Source: Acidobacteriota bacterium
Lineage (GTDB): Bacteria > Acidobacteriota > Holophagae > Holophagales > Holophagaceae
Direction: 5' to 3'
NCBI GenBank assembly: GCA_016195985.1
Contig: JACPYP010000012.1
Location: 124,001 to 188,000, forward strand
Length of the DNA: 64,000 nucleotides
The position numbers were made by a program, and so were the translations under genes. A model generated the notes under the pieces. The model was not told the DNA's origin and did no database searches. It saw only the letters and a list, made by a program, of their open reading frames with translations. Shown here piece after piece: positions 1 through 8,741 of the stretch (its first letter is position 1; every line of letters starts with the position of its first letter).

Positions 1-392
1 TGGGCGTTGGCGGCGCCGATGGTCGCGGGCCCGGGGCGCCCGTCCACGGCGATGGGCGGAGTGGCCTGGGCGTTGATGGCTCGCTGGAGAAGCTTCACGG
101 CCACTTCAAGGCCGCAGTTCACGCCGATGTCGAACAGCTTGATGGCGATGGAGGCATCAGAAAGGCCGTCCCAGCGCCAGTAGTCCGTCCGGTAGATGGT
201 GCTGGCCTGGTCCTGGGTCAGACCCTTCACATCGCCGGGGAAGCCGAGTTCGGGGTGGGCGCCGTTCCACTTGTCGAGGTTGCGCTGGATGATGCCGAAG
301 TTGGTGGCGCCGCCCGGGTCGGCGGGATGGTTCACGTAGCCGCCTTCATTGCCGAGGGTGAAGGCGAGGGCATTTTCGAGGGTGCTGTTCAA
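1..392 (-). CDS. GH108-family N-acetylmuramidase (phage-type lysozyme), C-terminus outside window
   Basis: Predicted to cleave the glycan strand of peptidoglycan. The N-terminus carries the GH108 hallmark NEGGYVNHPADPGGATNFG, with the catalytic Glu at residue 16. It is followed by a helical segment (TIYRTDYWRWDGL) and a C-terminal peptidoglycan-binding-like start (AVDGRPGPATIGA). About 130 residues are visible. The start is TTG at 392, six bases after AGGAG, and overlaps the stop of the upstream small gene by 4 nt, so the two are translationally coupled. GH108 enzymes lack signal peptides and usually come from phage or act in toxin secretion. I infer a prophage remnant or lysis/secretion aid. 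Confidence 0.85.
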   Translation of the reverse strand, partial: MNSTLENALAFTLGNEGGYVNHPADPGGATNFGIIQRNLDKWNGAHPELGFPGDVKGLTQDQASTIYRTDYWRWDGLSDASIAIKLFDIGVNCGLEVAVKLLQRAINAQATPPIAVDGRPGPATIGAANA

Positions 393-682
393 TGGGGGCT
401 CCTGGGAGTAGGGGGGCGCCAAGCCGGATGGGAACCCGAAACCTTGTCAACGCTCTGGTACAAGGTCCGGCCATCCGCGAGGTCGATGCGGGCGATGCGG
501 TGCTCGGCCACCAGGAGCGCCAGGGCCTCCTGCACGGCTTCGAGGGTGACGGAGTAGGCAGGCGCGGGAAGCCACCAATTGGCGATGCCCTCCAGACTGT
601 CGGCGGCCTCGGGATGATCCTGGAGGTAGAGCAGGATGCCTTGGCACAGGATGCTCGGGTCGGAGATGGGCGCAGGAGACAT
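389..682 (-). CDS. small hypothetical protein, winged-helix-like, coupled to the muramidase
   Basis: A 97-residue acidic/helical protein without signal peptide or membrane segment. The pattern (an ILLYLQDHPEAADSLEGI helix, a WW pair, then a VQEALALLVAEHRI helix followed by a short basic strand) looks like a small winged-helix fold, as in uncharacterised proteins that test for a condition and bind DNA or protein. Its TGA overlaps the TTG start of the muramidase gene, so the two form one transcript. ATG start at 682 has only a weak Shine-Dalgarno. The function is not known; the fold assignment is inference. Confidence 0.7.
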   Translation of the reverse strand: MSPAPISDPSILCQGILLYLQDHPEAADSLEGIANWWLPAPAYSVTLEAVQEALALLVAEHRIARIDLADGRTLYQSVDKVSGSHPAWRPPTPRSPH

Positions 683-1085
683 TCAGCACCAGGGGTCGCT
701 GCATTGAATGGCAGCAAGTGGTGGGCCAAATGTTTAAGTGTTTGTATAAATTTATTTAATAATTGCTTCGAGGCGAGCCGGGTGGGGAGGGAGGCTCGAT
801 CGCATCCCGGAATTATATGTAAATATTTTATTTTTTAATATTTACACGAATTGACCCGGAGTGGGTTCTTGTGGACCCAGGCCTTTCGATGGGGCCTTGA
901 ATCCGCGGGCGACCCTTCGCCATGGTTGATGATGCCCATTCATTTTATGCAAAATTTGACTGTGACTACCTTGATCAAAATGGTTAAAAAAACGCATTAA
1001 ATTAACATTGCGCATTTATATCTTGGCTCTATATTGCCTCAATCAACCTTCCTGGCTATGACGCCGGACTGAAAAGGGGCCCCCC
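683..1085. other. 403-bp gene-free AT-rich control region
   Basis: Divergent intergenic region between the minus-strand muramidase pair and the plus-strand sigma-54 activator. It is strikingly AT-rich compared with its GC-rich flanks and holds no convincing reading frame. It contains the perfect inverted repeat listed at 818-846 and A/T tracts near 940-1020. No clear sigma-70 box pair was found. Confidence 0.7.
818..846. promoter_or_regulatory. perfect AT-only inverted repeat, candidate operator
   Basis: Arms TGTAAATATT (818-827) and AATATTTACA (837-846) are exact reverse complements, separated by 9 T/A bases. A 10-bp perfect palindrome in an otherwise very GC-rich genome, lying between divergent genes, suggests a protein-binding site. 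It could also fold as a weak hairpin terminator for neither gene in particular. The assignment as an operator is inference. Confidence 0.45.
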
Positions 1086-2075
1086 TTGATCGGGCAATCG
1101 CCAGCCTTCCAAGCCACCGTGCGCCTCTTGGCCCGCATGGCTGCCTGTGACGCGCCGGTCCTGATCGAGGGTGAAACAGGCACGGGCAAGGAACTGGCCG
1201 CCCGCGCCATCCACTACCAAAGCGTGCGCCGGGACGGGCCTTTCATCCCGGTGAACTGCGGCGCCATTCCGGATGCCCTCATCGAAAGCGAATTGTTCGG
1301 CCATCGCAAAGGGGCCTTCACGGATGCCAAAGACCATCAGCCCGGGTTGGTGGTCCTGGCGGAGGACGGAACACTCTTCCTGGATGAAGTGGACGCCCTT
1401 TCGCCGAAGGGGCAGGTGACGCTGCTCCGTTTCCTGCAGGATCAGGAATTCCGGCCCCTGGGCGCCCGGCGGGTGGAGCATGGGAATGTCCGCATCCTGG
1501 CCGCCAGCAATTCCAGCCTGCCCCTGCTGGCGGAGAAGGGCGCTTTCCGTTCCGACCTGCTCTACCGTCTGCGGATCCTCTGCCTGGAACTGGCGCCGCT
1601 GCGGCATCGCCACGGGGATGTGGAACTCCTGGCGGGGTGGTTCCTGGAGGCCTGCGACAAGCGTTTCGGCCTCGGCCTGAAGAGCATCCACCCTGATTCC
1701 CTTCGGTGGATGAACGAGTACCACTGGCCGGGCAACATCCGTGAACTCGAGAACCTCCTCTACCGGGAGTACCTGCTGTCCGAAGGCCCGGTGATGCGCA
1801 TCGAGGCGCCCAGGGCCCTGGACGCGGCGCCATCCGGCGGGCGGGGCGCGTCCTCCGGGGAGCTCCAGTTCCACCGCGCCAAAGCCCAGGCGGTGGCGGC
1901 CTTCGAGCGCGACTACCTGGTGGGACTGCTGGGCCGGGCCGGGGGCAATGTGAGCCTGGCGGCCAAGCTGGCGGGCAAGGAACGGCGCAGCCTGGGCAAG
2001 CTGCTCAAGAAGTACGGGCTGGGCCATGCCTCCCGCGAGAAAGCCATCTTCCAGGAAGACCCCCTTTCCGCCTGA
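1086..2075 (+). CDS. sigma-54-dependent transcriptional activator without sensor domain
   Basis: An AAA+ enhancer-binding protein that remodels RNA polymerase with sigma-54. In order: Walker A GETGTGKE (residues 29-36), the sigma-54 contact loop at 76-81, Walker B GTLFLDEVD (about 95-103), an arginine-containing sensor region (SDLLYRLRIL), WPGNIREL, and a C-terminal Fis-type HTH (about 290-315). The contact loop reads GAFTDA instead of the near-invariant GAFTGA. There is no receiver, GAF or PAS domain: the protein begins at the AAA+ core. TTG start at 1086 follows AAGGGG; an in-frame TGA at 1059 rules out a longer form. It lies 165 bp ahead of the papain-like peptidase, its possible target. 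Clear family call; altered loop makes activity uncertain. Confidence 0.88.
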   Translation: MIGQSPAFQATVRLLARMAACDAPVLIEGETGTGKELAARAIHYQSVRRDGPFIPVNCGAIPDALIESELFGHRKGAFTDAKDHQPGLVVLAEDGTLFLDEVDALSPKGQVTLLRFLQDQEFRPLGARRVEHGNVRILAASNSSLPLLAEKGAFRSDLLYRLRILCLELAPLRHRHGDVELLAGWFLEACDKRFGLGLKSIHPDSLRWMNEYHWPGNIRELENLLYREYLLSEGPVMRIEAPRALDAAPSGGRGASSGELQFHRAKAQAVAAFERDYLVGLLGRAGGNVSLAAKLAGKERRSLGKLLKKYGLGHASREKAIFQEDPLSA

Positions 2076-2240
2076 ACCGTGGGTGGGTTTCGACCCAGGT
2101 CGGGCTGCGCGGGGAACCGTACTGACCCGGCAGGCGCGCCGCTCCATCGGGCGTTGGTCTCGCGGGGCCGGGCGTTCTGTCCGATTGGTCCGCAGGTTGC
2201 ACAGGGGAAACGCATTCAATCCACATCTGGAGGTTCGACC

Positions 2241-2948
2241 ATGGCGAATTCAGCCCATCCTCAGCGCATCGGACTCATCCCCGAACACGATTCAACACAT
2301 GGAGGGCGCCTGGGGAGGCACCTCCATTTCGACGACCGCAGCTGGAATTTCCCCGTGCGGCTTCTCAAGGGGGCCGCCATCCAGACCCGGACCTGGGAGC
2401 GTTCGACGAAACCCTTCAACCAGGGCGAGCTGGGTTCCTGCACGGGCAACGGCGCGGTCGGGGTGGCCTGCTCCAGACCCTACCGGCAGACGGGCATCCG
2501 CTACACGGAGACCCTGGCGAAAAAGGTGTACAGCCGCGCGACCCATGACGACACCATCGTGGGCGCCTGGCCGCCGAAGGATACAGGCTCCACCGTGCTG
2601 GGGGCCATGAAGGCCCTGCGGGAGCTGGGCATGGCCAAGGGCTACCACTGGTGCTTCAGCCTCGATGACGTGCTCAAAACCCTCTCGACCTTGGGCCCCG
2701 TGGAGGTGGGCGTGAATTGGTACGAAGGCTTCGACAAGCCGGATGCCAAGGGGCTGGTGAAAGTGGGGGGCTCCATCCGGGGAGGGCATGCCTTCGAGCT
2801 GCTGGGCGTGGACGCGGAAAAGAAACTGGTCTGGGGCATCAATTCCTGGGGCCCGGATTGGGGCCTCGGCGGTCATTTCGCCTTTTCCTGGAAGGACCTG
2901 GACCGCCTCCTGCACGAGCAGGGCGAAGCCTCCACCCTATCGTTCTAG
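2241..2948 (+). CDS. papain-like (C1A-type) cysteine peptidase, cytosolic
   Basis: A 235-residue protein with a complete papain-type catalytic set: oxyanion Gln61 and nucleophile Cys67 in NQGELGSCTGNGA, His183 in RGGHAFELLG, and Asn201 in INSWGPDWG. Unlike eukaryotic cathepsins there is no propeptide and no signal peptide, so it probably acts in the cytosol or leaves the cell by another route. ATG at 2241 is preceded by GGAGG at good spacing; an in-frame extension upstream to 2079 lacks family resemblance. Nine bases separate it from the next gene, a large membrane protein, so the pair is likely co-transcribed. Compact C1 peptidases of this type occur in phages and bacteria with unknown substrates. 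Confidence 0.85.
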   Translation: MANSAHPQRIGLIPEHDSTHGGRLGRHLHFDDRSWNFPVRLLKGAAIQTRTWERSTKPFNQGELGSCTGNGAVGVACSRPYRQTGIRYTETLAKKVYSRATHDDTIVGAWPPKDTGSTVLGAMKALRELGMAKGYHWCFSLDDVLKTLSTLGPVEVGVNWYEGFDKPDAKGLVKVGGSIRGGHAFELLGVDAEKKLVWGINSWGPDWGLGGHFAFSWKDLDRLLHEQGEASTLSF

Positions 2949-2957
2949 GATTCTCCG

Positions 2958-5900
2958 TTGGCCAAGGTCTTCTCCCCCCTCGCCCTCGGCGTCGGCTTCA
3001 CGGCCCTGCTCGCGCTGGTCCCGGGCCTGGGCCTTGGTTCCACCAGCCCCAAGCCCGTGACGGCTTCCGCCAAAGCCGCTGAGCCCCGGAAACCCTCCGG
3101 AGAGGGTGGGGTGGGAGCCCTGGTGGAGCAATGCCTGCGGGACCGGGCCAGGGCCTCCGCCGCGTCCGTGGAGGCCACCATCCTGACCCTTCCGGACCCT
3201 CAGCGGACGAATATGGGGCTGTGGTTCGACCTGCGCCTGAACGCGGCGCAAAGGGCATTCCGGACCTTCGATTTCCTGCCGCGGAGCTTCTATCTGCCCT
3301 GGGGAACGGCGGCGAAGGAGGAGCGGGAATCCGGCGCTTCTTCGGCCTTTCCCGATCCGGGGCTCGGCTTCATCTGGTTCGCCCGGGAGGGGACTGCGCC
3401 GGCCTACCACGCGCTGTTCATCGTGGGCGAAAGCCAGGCCTTGGGCGTGAACCGCGAGGCCCTCCGCCAGGCCTTGCAATGGGCGGCCAAGGTGGTCCCG
3501 GCGGGCGCGGACCGCCGGGTTTCGATCCTGGGCCCCCAGTTTTCCGGGAGCCTGACCTCCCTCGGCGCGGGCCTGGAATCCCACTTCAAGGAGCCATCCG
3601 CGCTGGCCGTGCGCATCCAGGGCACCACCACCCTCGATGCCAGCGGCACCAAGGTGTTGCGGGAGGCCATCGGCCCCGTGGAGCCCCGCCGTTTGGAAAT
3701 CTCCACCTGGACCTGCAACCTTTCGGGCACCGCCAAGGAGAGCCTGCTGAGCTGGTACATGGAGGAAGCGGGCTGGCCCCGGGACGCCTCCAAGGTCGCG
3801 CTGTTCACGGAGGCGAACACGGCCTACCGGCGGCAGGCCAAGCTGGGCGAGGCCATGACCCAGATCCTCTTCCCCATGGGATTGTCCCGGTTGCGCAGCG
3901 AGCGGCAGGCCATGGAGCGCAGCCTGGGGAAGGAGGGGACCACGGAGCTGGTGCTTCCCTCCAGCCTGCTGGGCCCGGCCCAGGAGGAGGCGCAGCGGGT
4001 GCTGGACACCGCGCCCCAGTACTCCCCCGACACCATCCGGAACACGGAGCTCACGCTCGCCGGAACCGTCCTCAGCCTGGCCCGCCGGGGGTACACCCAT
4101 GTGGGCATTTCCGCCAGCGACCCCCAGGATCTGATGTTCCTGGCCGAGCGGATCCGCGCCTACCACCCCTCCTGCACGCTCTTCACCACCAGCGGGAACC
4201 ACAGCCTCTTCGCCCATCCCAACGTCAGCCAGGCCATGGATGGCATGGTGATGTTCGGCGGCTATCCGGTGACGGATGCCGTGCGGGCCCTCTCCCTGCA
4301 GAAAGGGGAGCTGGAATCCCCGGTGCGCTTCACCTCCGAGGGCGAGTACGCCACCTACTACGCGACCCTGCTGCTTCTGGATCCCGCCCGCGCCAAGGAT
4401 CCCGAGCGGATCTTCTGGGGGCGCCAAGGCTATGTCTCCATCGTGAAGGGCGGCGGCGTGTGGCCCCTGCGGCACGGCGGCCTGGAGGCGGGTGGGGAAC
4501 GGCCGGCGTGGAACCGCGATGTGGAGGGGCGCTACCGGGAAGTGGCCACCCAGAGCCGGGATCTTGTCCAGTACGTGCACTCCCGGCTGCGGCAGCTGGC
4601 GCTGCTGCTGGCGGGCCTGGGGGCGGCGGCGGCCCTGACCTTCCTGGGCCCGCTGATGGGGGTGGCCCGCGTGCCCAGCACCGAGCCGGGTCTCGGCCCC
4701 TACCGGAACCTCCTGGCGGGGGCCGTCCTCGCCCTGGGCATCCTCAGCTTCCTGGCCATGGGTTATGTCCTGCCCCTGGCGGTGCTGAGGGGATCGCCCT
4801 GGCGGGACCCCTTCCTGTGGATGAGCCTGGCGGTCTGGGCGGCTTTCGCGGTGCTGACGTTCGGGGCGCTCTCGGGGCGGCTGGGCAGCGCGCGGGCGCT
4901 CCTGCTGTCCGTTCTGGCCCTGGTTCCGGCCTGCCTCATGGCCTGGTGGGGACCGCGGCATTTCCTCGACTACATGCCGGATTACCTGCGCTTCTCCTCG
5001 CCAGGACGGGGGGTCTCGATGCTGCCGACCATGGTCATTCTGGCGATGGGCCTCGCCCTGTTGCTACGGACCTGGTTCGCGGTGCGCTGCCAGGGGCACG
5101 AAGCCTTCTGGCCCGCGCCCCTGGGCCTCGACGATCCGAAGATTCTCGGCCTCCGCCACCTTCGGGGGCTCCATTTCCAACCCTGGACCTTCGGCCTCGT
5201 GGCGGTTCTGGCAGGCTTCCAGTGGTTCCTCCCCGGCGGCATCATCCGGCCGTTGATGGAGGGGCAGGGGGCTGCCCTGGCGGTGGTGGCCGTGGCCAGC
5301 GGGCTGCTCCTGGCCAGCCTGTTCCTGTTCTGGCAGTTCCACCAGGGCTGGCAGGATCTGCGCCGTGTGCTGGAAGCGCTCGATTTCTGCTCCTACCGCG
5401 CGGCCTTCGCCGAGGTGGGGCGGCTGGTGGAATGGAACGCCATGCGGGCCCTGGGCCGGGGGCTGTGGATGCACCGGTCCAGCCTCCGGGGGCGGGAGAT
5501 CCTGAGGGCCCAGCGAGACTGGGTGGCCGAGGTGGAACCGGATTTCGCGGCCCACCTCGATGCGCTGGATGCCATCGAAGCGGGCACCTCCAAGGCGCGA
5601 AGAGGCCTGGGCGAGTACCAGAAGTGGCGGGTGCGCCTGGCTGTGGCCCGCGAAATGACCGCCTGCGGAGACGCCCTGGCCCTGGCCTGCGCGAAGCATC
5701 CCGCCGGAGCCACGGCCACGGCCCATCCCGAGGTGGACCTCTTCAAGGCGCTGCGGGCCGTCCACTTCATCCGCCAGGCCTTCCTGGTGCTGCGCCACCT
5801 GCTCATCGGATCGGTGGGCACGCTGGTCCTGCTGGTGCTGGGAATCGCGGCCTTCGACTTCCAGCCCAAGAACGATGTGTTGATCCTGCTTTGCGGCTTC

Positions 5901-6134
5901 CTGCTGGCCATGGCCGCGTGGGCGGGCATGGCCATCCTGAACATGGAGCGGGATCCCCTGCTCAGCCTCATGGAAGGCACCCAGGCCGGGGAAGTGAAGC
6001 TGAGCCTCGGGCTGGTGGAGAACGGCTTCCGCTTCGTGCTCGCCCCCTTGCTGCTCCTGCTGGCGGCCCTCAACCCTTCCTTCGGCGGCCTTCTGGTGCA
6101 GGTGTTCAACCCGCTGATGCATCTCCTGAAGTGA
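2958..6134 (+). CDS. large polytopic membrane protein with periplasmic ligand-binding-like region
   Basis: 1058 residues, function unknown. A signal-anchor (residues 8-28) is followed by about 500 periplasmic residues whose strand/helix pattern (VSILGPQFSGSLTSL; HVGISASDPQDLMFLAERI; LFTTSGNHSLFAHP) recalls type-1 periplasmic-binding folds. After residue 540 there are about seven membrane segments (near 544-566, 584-608, 617-637, 643-664, 688-707, 742-762, 773-796), a soluble stretch to about 945, and three more segments to the C-terminus. Start TTG at 2958, seven bases after AGGA, 9 nt behind the peptidase gene. I have a memory of similar large proteins in planctomycetes and acidobacteria but no function. 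A sensor or transporter role is inference. Confidence 0.82.
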   Translation: MAKVFSPLALGVGFTALLALVPGLGLGSTSPKPVTASAKAAEPRKPSGEGGVGALVEQCLRDRARASAASVEATILTLPDPQRTNMGLWFDLRLNAAQRAFRTFDFLPRSFYLPWGTAAKEERESGASSAFPDPGLGFIWFAREGTAPAYHALFIVGESQALGVNREALRQALQWAAKVVPAGADRRVSILGPQFSGSLTSLGAGLESHFKEPSALAVRIQGTTTLDASGTKVLREAIGPVEPRRLEISTWTCNLSGTAKESLLSWYMEEAGWPRDASKVALFTEANTAYRRQAKLGEAMTQILFPMGLSRLRSERQAMERSLGKEGTTELVLPSSLLGPAQEEAQRVLDTAPQYSPDTIRNTELTLAGTVLSLARRGYTHVGISASDPQDLMFLAERIRAYHPSCTLFTTSGNHSLFAHPNVSQAMDGMVMFGGYPVTDAVRALSLQKGELESPVRFTSEGEYATYYATLLLLDPARAKDPERIFWGRQGYVSIVKGGGVWPLRHGGLEAGGERPAWNRDVEGRYREVATQSRDLVQYVHSRLRQLALLLAGLGAAAALTFLGPLMGVARVPSTEPGLGPYRNLLAGAVLALGILSFLAMGYVLPLAVLRGSPWRDPFLWMSLAVWAAFAVLTFGALSGRLGSARALLLSVLALVPACLMAWWGPRHFLDYMPDYLRFSSPGRGVSMLPTMVILAMGLALLLRTWFAVRCQGHEAFWPAPLGLDDPKILGLRHLRGLHFQPWTFGLVAVLAGFQWFLPGGIIRPLMEGQGAALAVVAVASGLLLASLFLFWQFHQGWQDLRRVLEALDFCSYRAAFAEVGRLVEWNAMRALGRGLWMHRSSLRGREILRAQRDWVAEVEPDFAAHLDALDAIEAGTSKARRGLGEYQKWRVRLAVAREMTACGDALALACAKHPAGATATAHPEVDLFKALRAVHFIRQAFLVLRHLLIGSVGTLVLLVLGIAAFDFQPKNDVLILLCGFLLAMAAWAGMAILNMERDPLLSLMEGTQAGEVKLSLGLVENGFRFVLAPLLLLLAALNPSFGGLLVQVFNPLMHLLK

Positions 6135-6195
6135 TCCACTGGACTGAGCCAGGCCGTGCTTCAATCAGCAGTCTGCCCTTTTGGAGGGAGCCCCC

Positions 6196-6591
6196 GTGAT
6201 CCCATCGCTCATCCTGGCCGCCGCCTTTGCCCTGAGTGCCGCACCGGTCCCGGAAGCCTCTCCGGAGGCCGTGGTTCAGAGACAGGTGGAGGCCTACAAC
6301 GCCCACAACCTGGATGCCTTCGTCGTCTGCTACGACGCGGCTATTGAATTCCGCACCATGGACGGGAAGGTGGGGCCAGAAAAAGGCCTGGCCGCGCTCC
6401 GCAAAGGGTATGACGAGCTGTTCAAACGCTTCCCCACCCTGAAGGTGACGATCCTCAAGCGCATCACCCAGGGCGCCTTCGTCATCGATCAGGAGCAGGC
6501 TGAAGGCATGGGGCCCAATCCGGTGACGGTCACGGCCATCTACGAAGTGGCGAAGGGCAAGATCGTCCACGTGTGGTTCATTGATGGCTGA
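6196..6591 (+). CDS. secreted SnoaL/NTF2-like protein
   Basis: 131 residues: a signal peptide (MIPSLILAAAFALSAAP) then an NTF2-like cone fold typical of SnoaL or ketosteroid-isomerase relatives (VVQRQVEAYNAHNLDAF; FVIDQEQ; AIYEVAKGKIVHVWF). Such domains bind small hydrophobic ligands or act as isomerases, hydrolases or carriers; the reaction cannot be told here. GTG at 6196 is favoured over an upstream TTG at 6181 because GGAGGGAG sits 5-6 bases before it. The same domain, with the same signature motifs, forms the C-terminus of the amidohydrolase at 21701-23458. It converges with the radical SAM gene with only 6 bp between stops. Confidence 0.85.
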   Translation: MIPSLILAAAFALSAAPVPEASPEAVVQRQVEAYNAHNLDAFVVCYDAAIEFRTMDGKVGPEKGLAALRKGYDELFKRFPTLKVTILKRITQGAFVIDQEQAEGMGPNPVTVTAIYEVAKGKIVHVWFIDG

Positions 6592-6597
6592 ATCCGG

Positions 6598-7470
6598 CTA
6601 GAGCCCCCGGGACCACTCCGGACGGAGGGCCACGCGCCCTGCCAGGGCTTCGTCGATGGCGGCCAGGATCGATTCCCGGTCCCGCGGCAGGCGGCCGCCG
6701 ATGGGCAGGTAGTTGGAGGCGTGGTTGGAGCGGAAGATGGCACCGCTTGGCCGGGCTTCCTCCACGAACCAGCGTTGTTCCTGGAGCAGCTCATGCACAT
6801 CGGGCAGCTCGAAGCGGCCCTGGTCCTCCAGCCGGGAGATGGGGGTGCCCGGAACCACGGTGAGGGTGAGCGTCGACAGGAATTTGGGGTCCATGGCCGT
6901 GGCCAGGCGCCCCGAGGCGCGGGCGTGCTCTTCACTGCGTTCGCGGCCGCCCGCGCCCAGCAGGAAGATGAGGGACTGGTCCATGCCGGCTTCCCGGGCC
7001 CTGCGGGCGGCTTCGGTGTGCTCGGCAGCGGTGGCGCCCTTGGCGATGCGCCGCAGGGTCACGTCGTCGCCGGATTCAGGGCCGATGTAGAGCAGCGACA
7101 GGCCAAGCTCCCGCAGGTGGCGGAGCTCCGCGGGCGTTTTCTCCAGCAGGTTGCGGGCCGTGGCGTAGGTGCTTACGCGCCTCAGGCGGGGAAAGGCCTG
7201 CGCCAGCGCCAGGAGGATGGGCTCCCAGTGCCCCATCTCCATGCCCAGTGGATCGCCGTCGGCCACGAAGACGTGGCGGACCAGGTCCGCGTAGCGGCCG
7301 CCGGCCTCGGCGACATCCGCCAGCACGGCATCGAGCGGGCGCACCCGGTACTGCTTGTCGCGGTACATGGCGCAGTAGGTGCAGGCGTTCCATGAACACC
7401 CGAGGGTGGCCTGGAGAATGAAGGAATCAGCCTCGCTGGGCGGGCGAAAGAGAGGTTCGTCGTAGCGCAC
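6598..7470 (-). CDS. radical SAM protein
   Basis: A 290-residue radical S-adenosylmethionine enzyme. The cluster-binding motif is CSWNACTYC near residues 30-38, spaced CX4CX2C, followed by AMYRDKQYRVR. The barrel carries VFVADGDPL, RVSTYATARNLL and LLYIGPESGDD, which resemble the SAM-binding strands of Elp3/YgiQ-like proteins, and IFLLGAGGRERSEEHA. No B12 domain, SPASM extension or TRAM domain is seen. Substrate unknown. ATG at 7470; it is divergent from the aminotransferase gene with 95 bp between the starts. Confidence 0.88.
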   Translation of the reverse strand: MRYDEPLFRPPSEADSFILQATLGCSWNACTYCAMYRDKQYRVRPLDAVLADVAEAGGRYADLVRHVFVADGDPLGMEMGHWEPILLALAQAFPRLRRVSTYATARNLLEKTPAELRHLRELGLSLLYIGPESGDDVTLRRIAKGATAAEHTEAARRAREAGMDQSLIFLLGAGGRERSEEHARASGRLATAMDPKFLSTLTLTVVPGTPISRLEDQGRFELPDVHELLQEQRWFVEEARPSGAIFRSNHASNYLPIGGRLPRDRESILAAIDEALAGRVALRPEWSRGL

Positions 7471-7565
7471 AGGCCATTCTCCCGCAAACGGAGCCCCAGC
7501 GGGGATTCTTGGCGCGGCGGGAGCGCGTGCGCCACAATCGCAAGGTCCCGATCCCCCGGAGCCCC

Positions 7566-8741
7566 ATGCATCCCATCCATCGCACCGCCCTCCGCACTCA
7601 CGGTTTCACCGAATCCGTCATCCGGGGGATGACGCGGCTGGCCAACGAGCACGGCGCCATCAACCTCGCCCAGGGCTTTCCCAATTTTCCGGCCCCGGGA
7701 ATCATCAAGCAGGCCGCGGTGGCAGCCATCCGCGCCGATGTGAACCAGTACGCCATCACCTGGGGATCGAAGCGCCTGCGCGAAGCCCTGTCCCGGAAGA
7801 TGCAAGCCTTCTATGGCCTTGCGGTGGATCCCGAAACGGAGATCACCATCGCTTGCGGCGCCACGGAAGCCATGGCCTCGGTGCTGATGGCCTTGGTGGA
7901 TCCCGGCGGGGAAGTGGTCGTCTTCGAGCCCTGGTACGAGAACTACGGTCCCGATGCCGTGCTCTGCGGCGCGAAGCCCGTGAACGTGCCGCTGCCTGTG
8001 GGCCAGCCGCTGGATCTCGACCGGTTGGCCAAGGCCTTCGGGCCGAAGACCCGGGCCATCATCCTGAACACGCCCAACAATCCCACGGGCAAAGTCTTCA
8101 CGGCGGACGAGCTGGCGGGCATCGCGGCCCTTTGCCAGCGCCACGGCGCCTACGCCATCACCGACGAGATCTACGAACACATCGTCTACGTGGGGGTTCA
8201 CATCCCCATGGCCACGCTGCCCGGCATGGCCGAGCGCACCATCACCATTTCCGGCGCTTCGAAAACCTACGCCGTCACGGGCTGGCGCATCGGCACCATC
8301 ATCGCTCCCCGGGAGTTGACCGCCGCCATCCGCAAGGTCCACGACTTTCTCACCGTGGGCGCGCCCGCGCCGCTGCAGGAGGCGGTGGCCGTGGCCATGG
8401 AGGAACTGCCCCGCGGCTACTACACGCAGATGGCTGATGCCTACCGCCAGCGCCGCGACCTGCTTTGCGGCGCCCTTGCGCAGGCGGGGTTCAAGCTACA
8501 GCCGCCCCAGGGTGCCTACTACGTGCTGGCGGACTACTCGGCGCTGGGGCAGGAGGATGATGTGGCTTTCGCCACGCGCCTGGTGAAGGAGGCGGGAGTG
8601 GCCACGGTGCCCCTGTCGAGTTTCATCTCCGATCCGGCCTCGTCGCGCATGGTGCGCTTCGCCTTCTGCAAGACCGAGGACCTTCTGGCGGAAGCGGGGC
8701 AGAAGCTCCTCCGCTTCGCCGGGCAGAGGGCCCGGACGTGA
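7566..8741 (+). CDS. class I/II PLP-dependent aminotransferase (methionine/kynurenine/aspartate-type)
   Basis: 391 residues of fold-type I aminotransferase. Key features: GAINLAQGFPNFPAP near the N-terminus (the substrate-gate motif shared with YbdL and kynurenine aminotransferases), NTPNNPTGKVF, TDEIYEHIVY, and the PLP Schiff-base lysine in SGASKTYAVTGWRIG. It likely transfers amino groups from methionine, aromatic amino acids or glutamine to a keto acid; the exact donor is not visible. ATG at 7566 matches family N-termini; a longer frame reaching 7509 adds non-homologous sequence. The next gene starts inside its stop codon (GTGA overlap). Confidence 0.9.
   Translation: MHPIHRTALRTHGFTESVIRGMTRLANEHGAINLAQGFPNFPAPGIIKQAAVAAIRADVNQYAITWGSKRLREALSRKMQAFYGLAVDPETEITIACGATEAMASVLMALVDPGGEVVVFEPWYENYGPDAVLCGAKPVNVPLPVGQPLDLDRLAKAFGPKTRAIILNTPNNPTGKVFTADELAGIAALCQRHGAYAITDEIYEHIVYVGVHIPMATLPGMAERTITISGASKTYAVTGWRIGTIIAPRELTAAIRKVHDFLTVGAPAPLQEAVAVAMEELPRGYYTQMADAYRQRRDLLCGALAQAGFKLQPPQGAYYVLADYSALGQEDDVAFATRLVKEAGVATVPLSSFISDPASSRMVRFAFCKTEDLLAEAGQKLLRFAGQRART

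Noticed and set aside
1024-1038. TGGC...TTGC sigma-54-like promoter before the sigma-54 activator
   Set aside because: The GG-to-GC spacing is 9 rather than the strict 10 bases.
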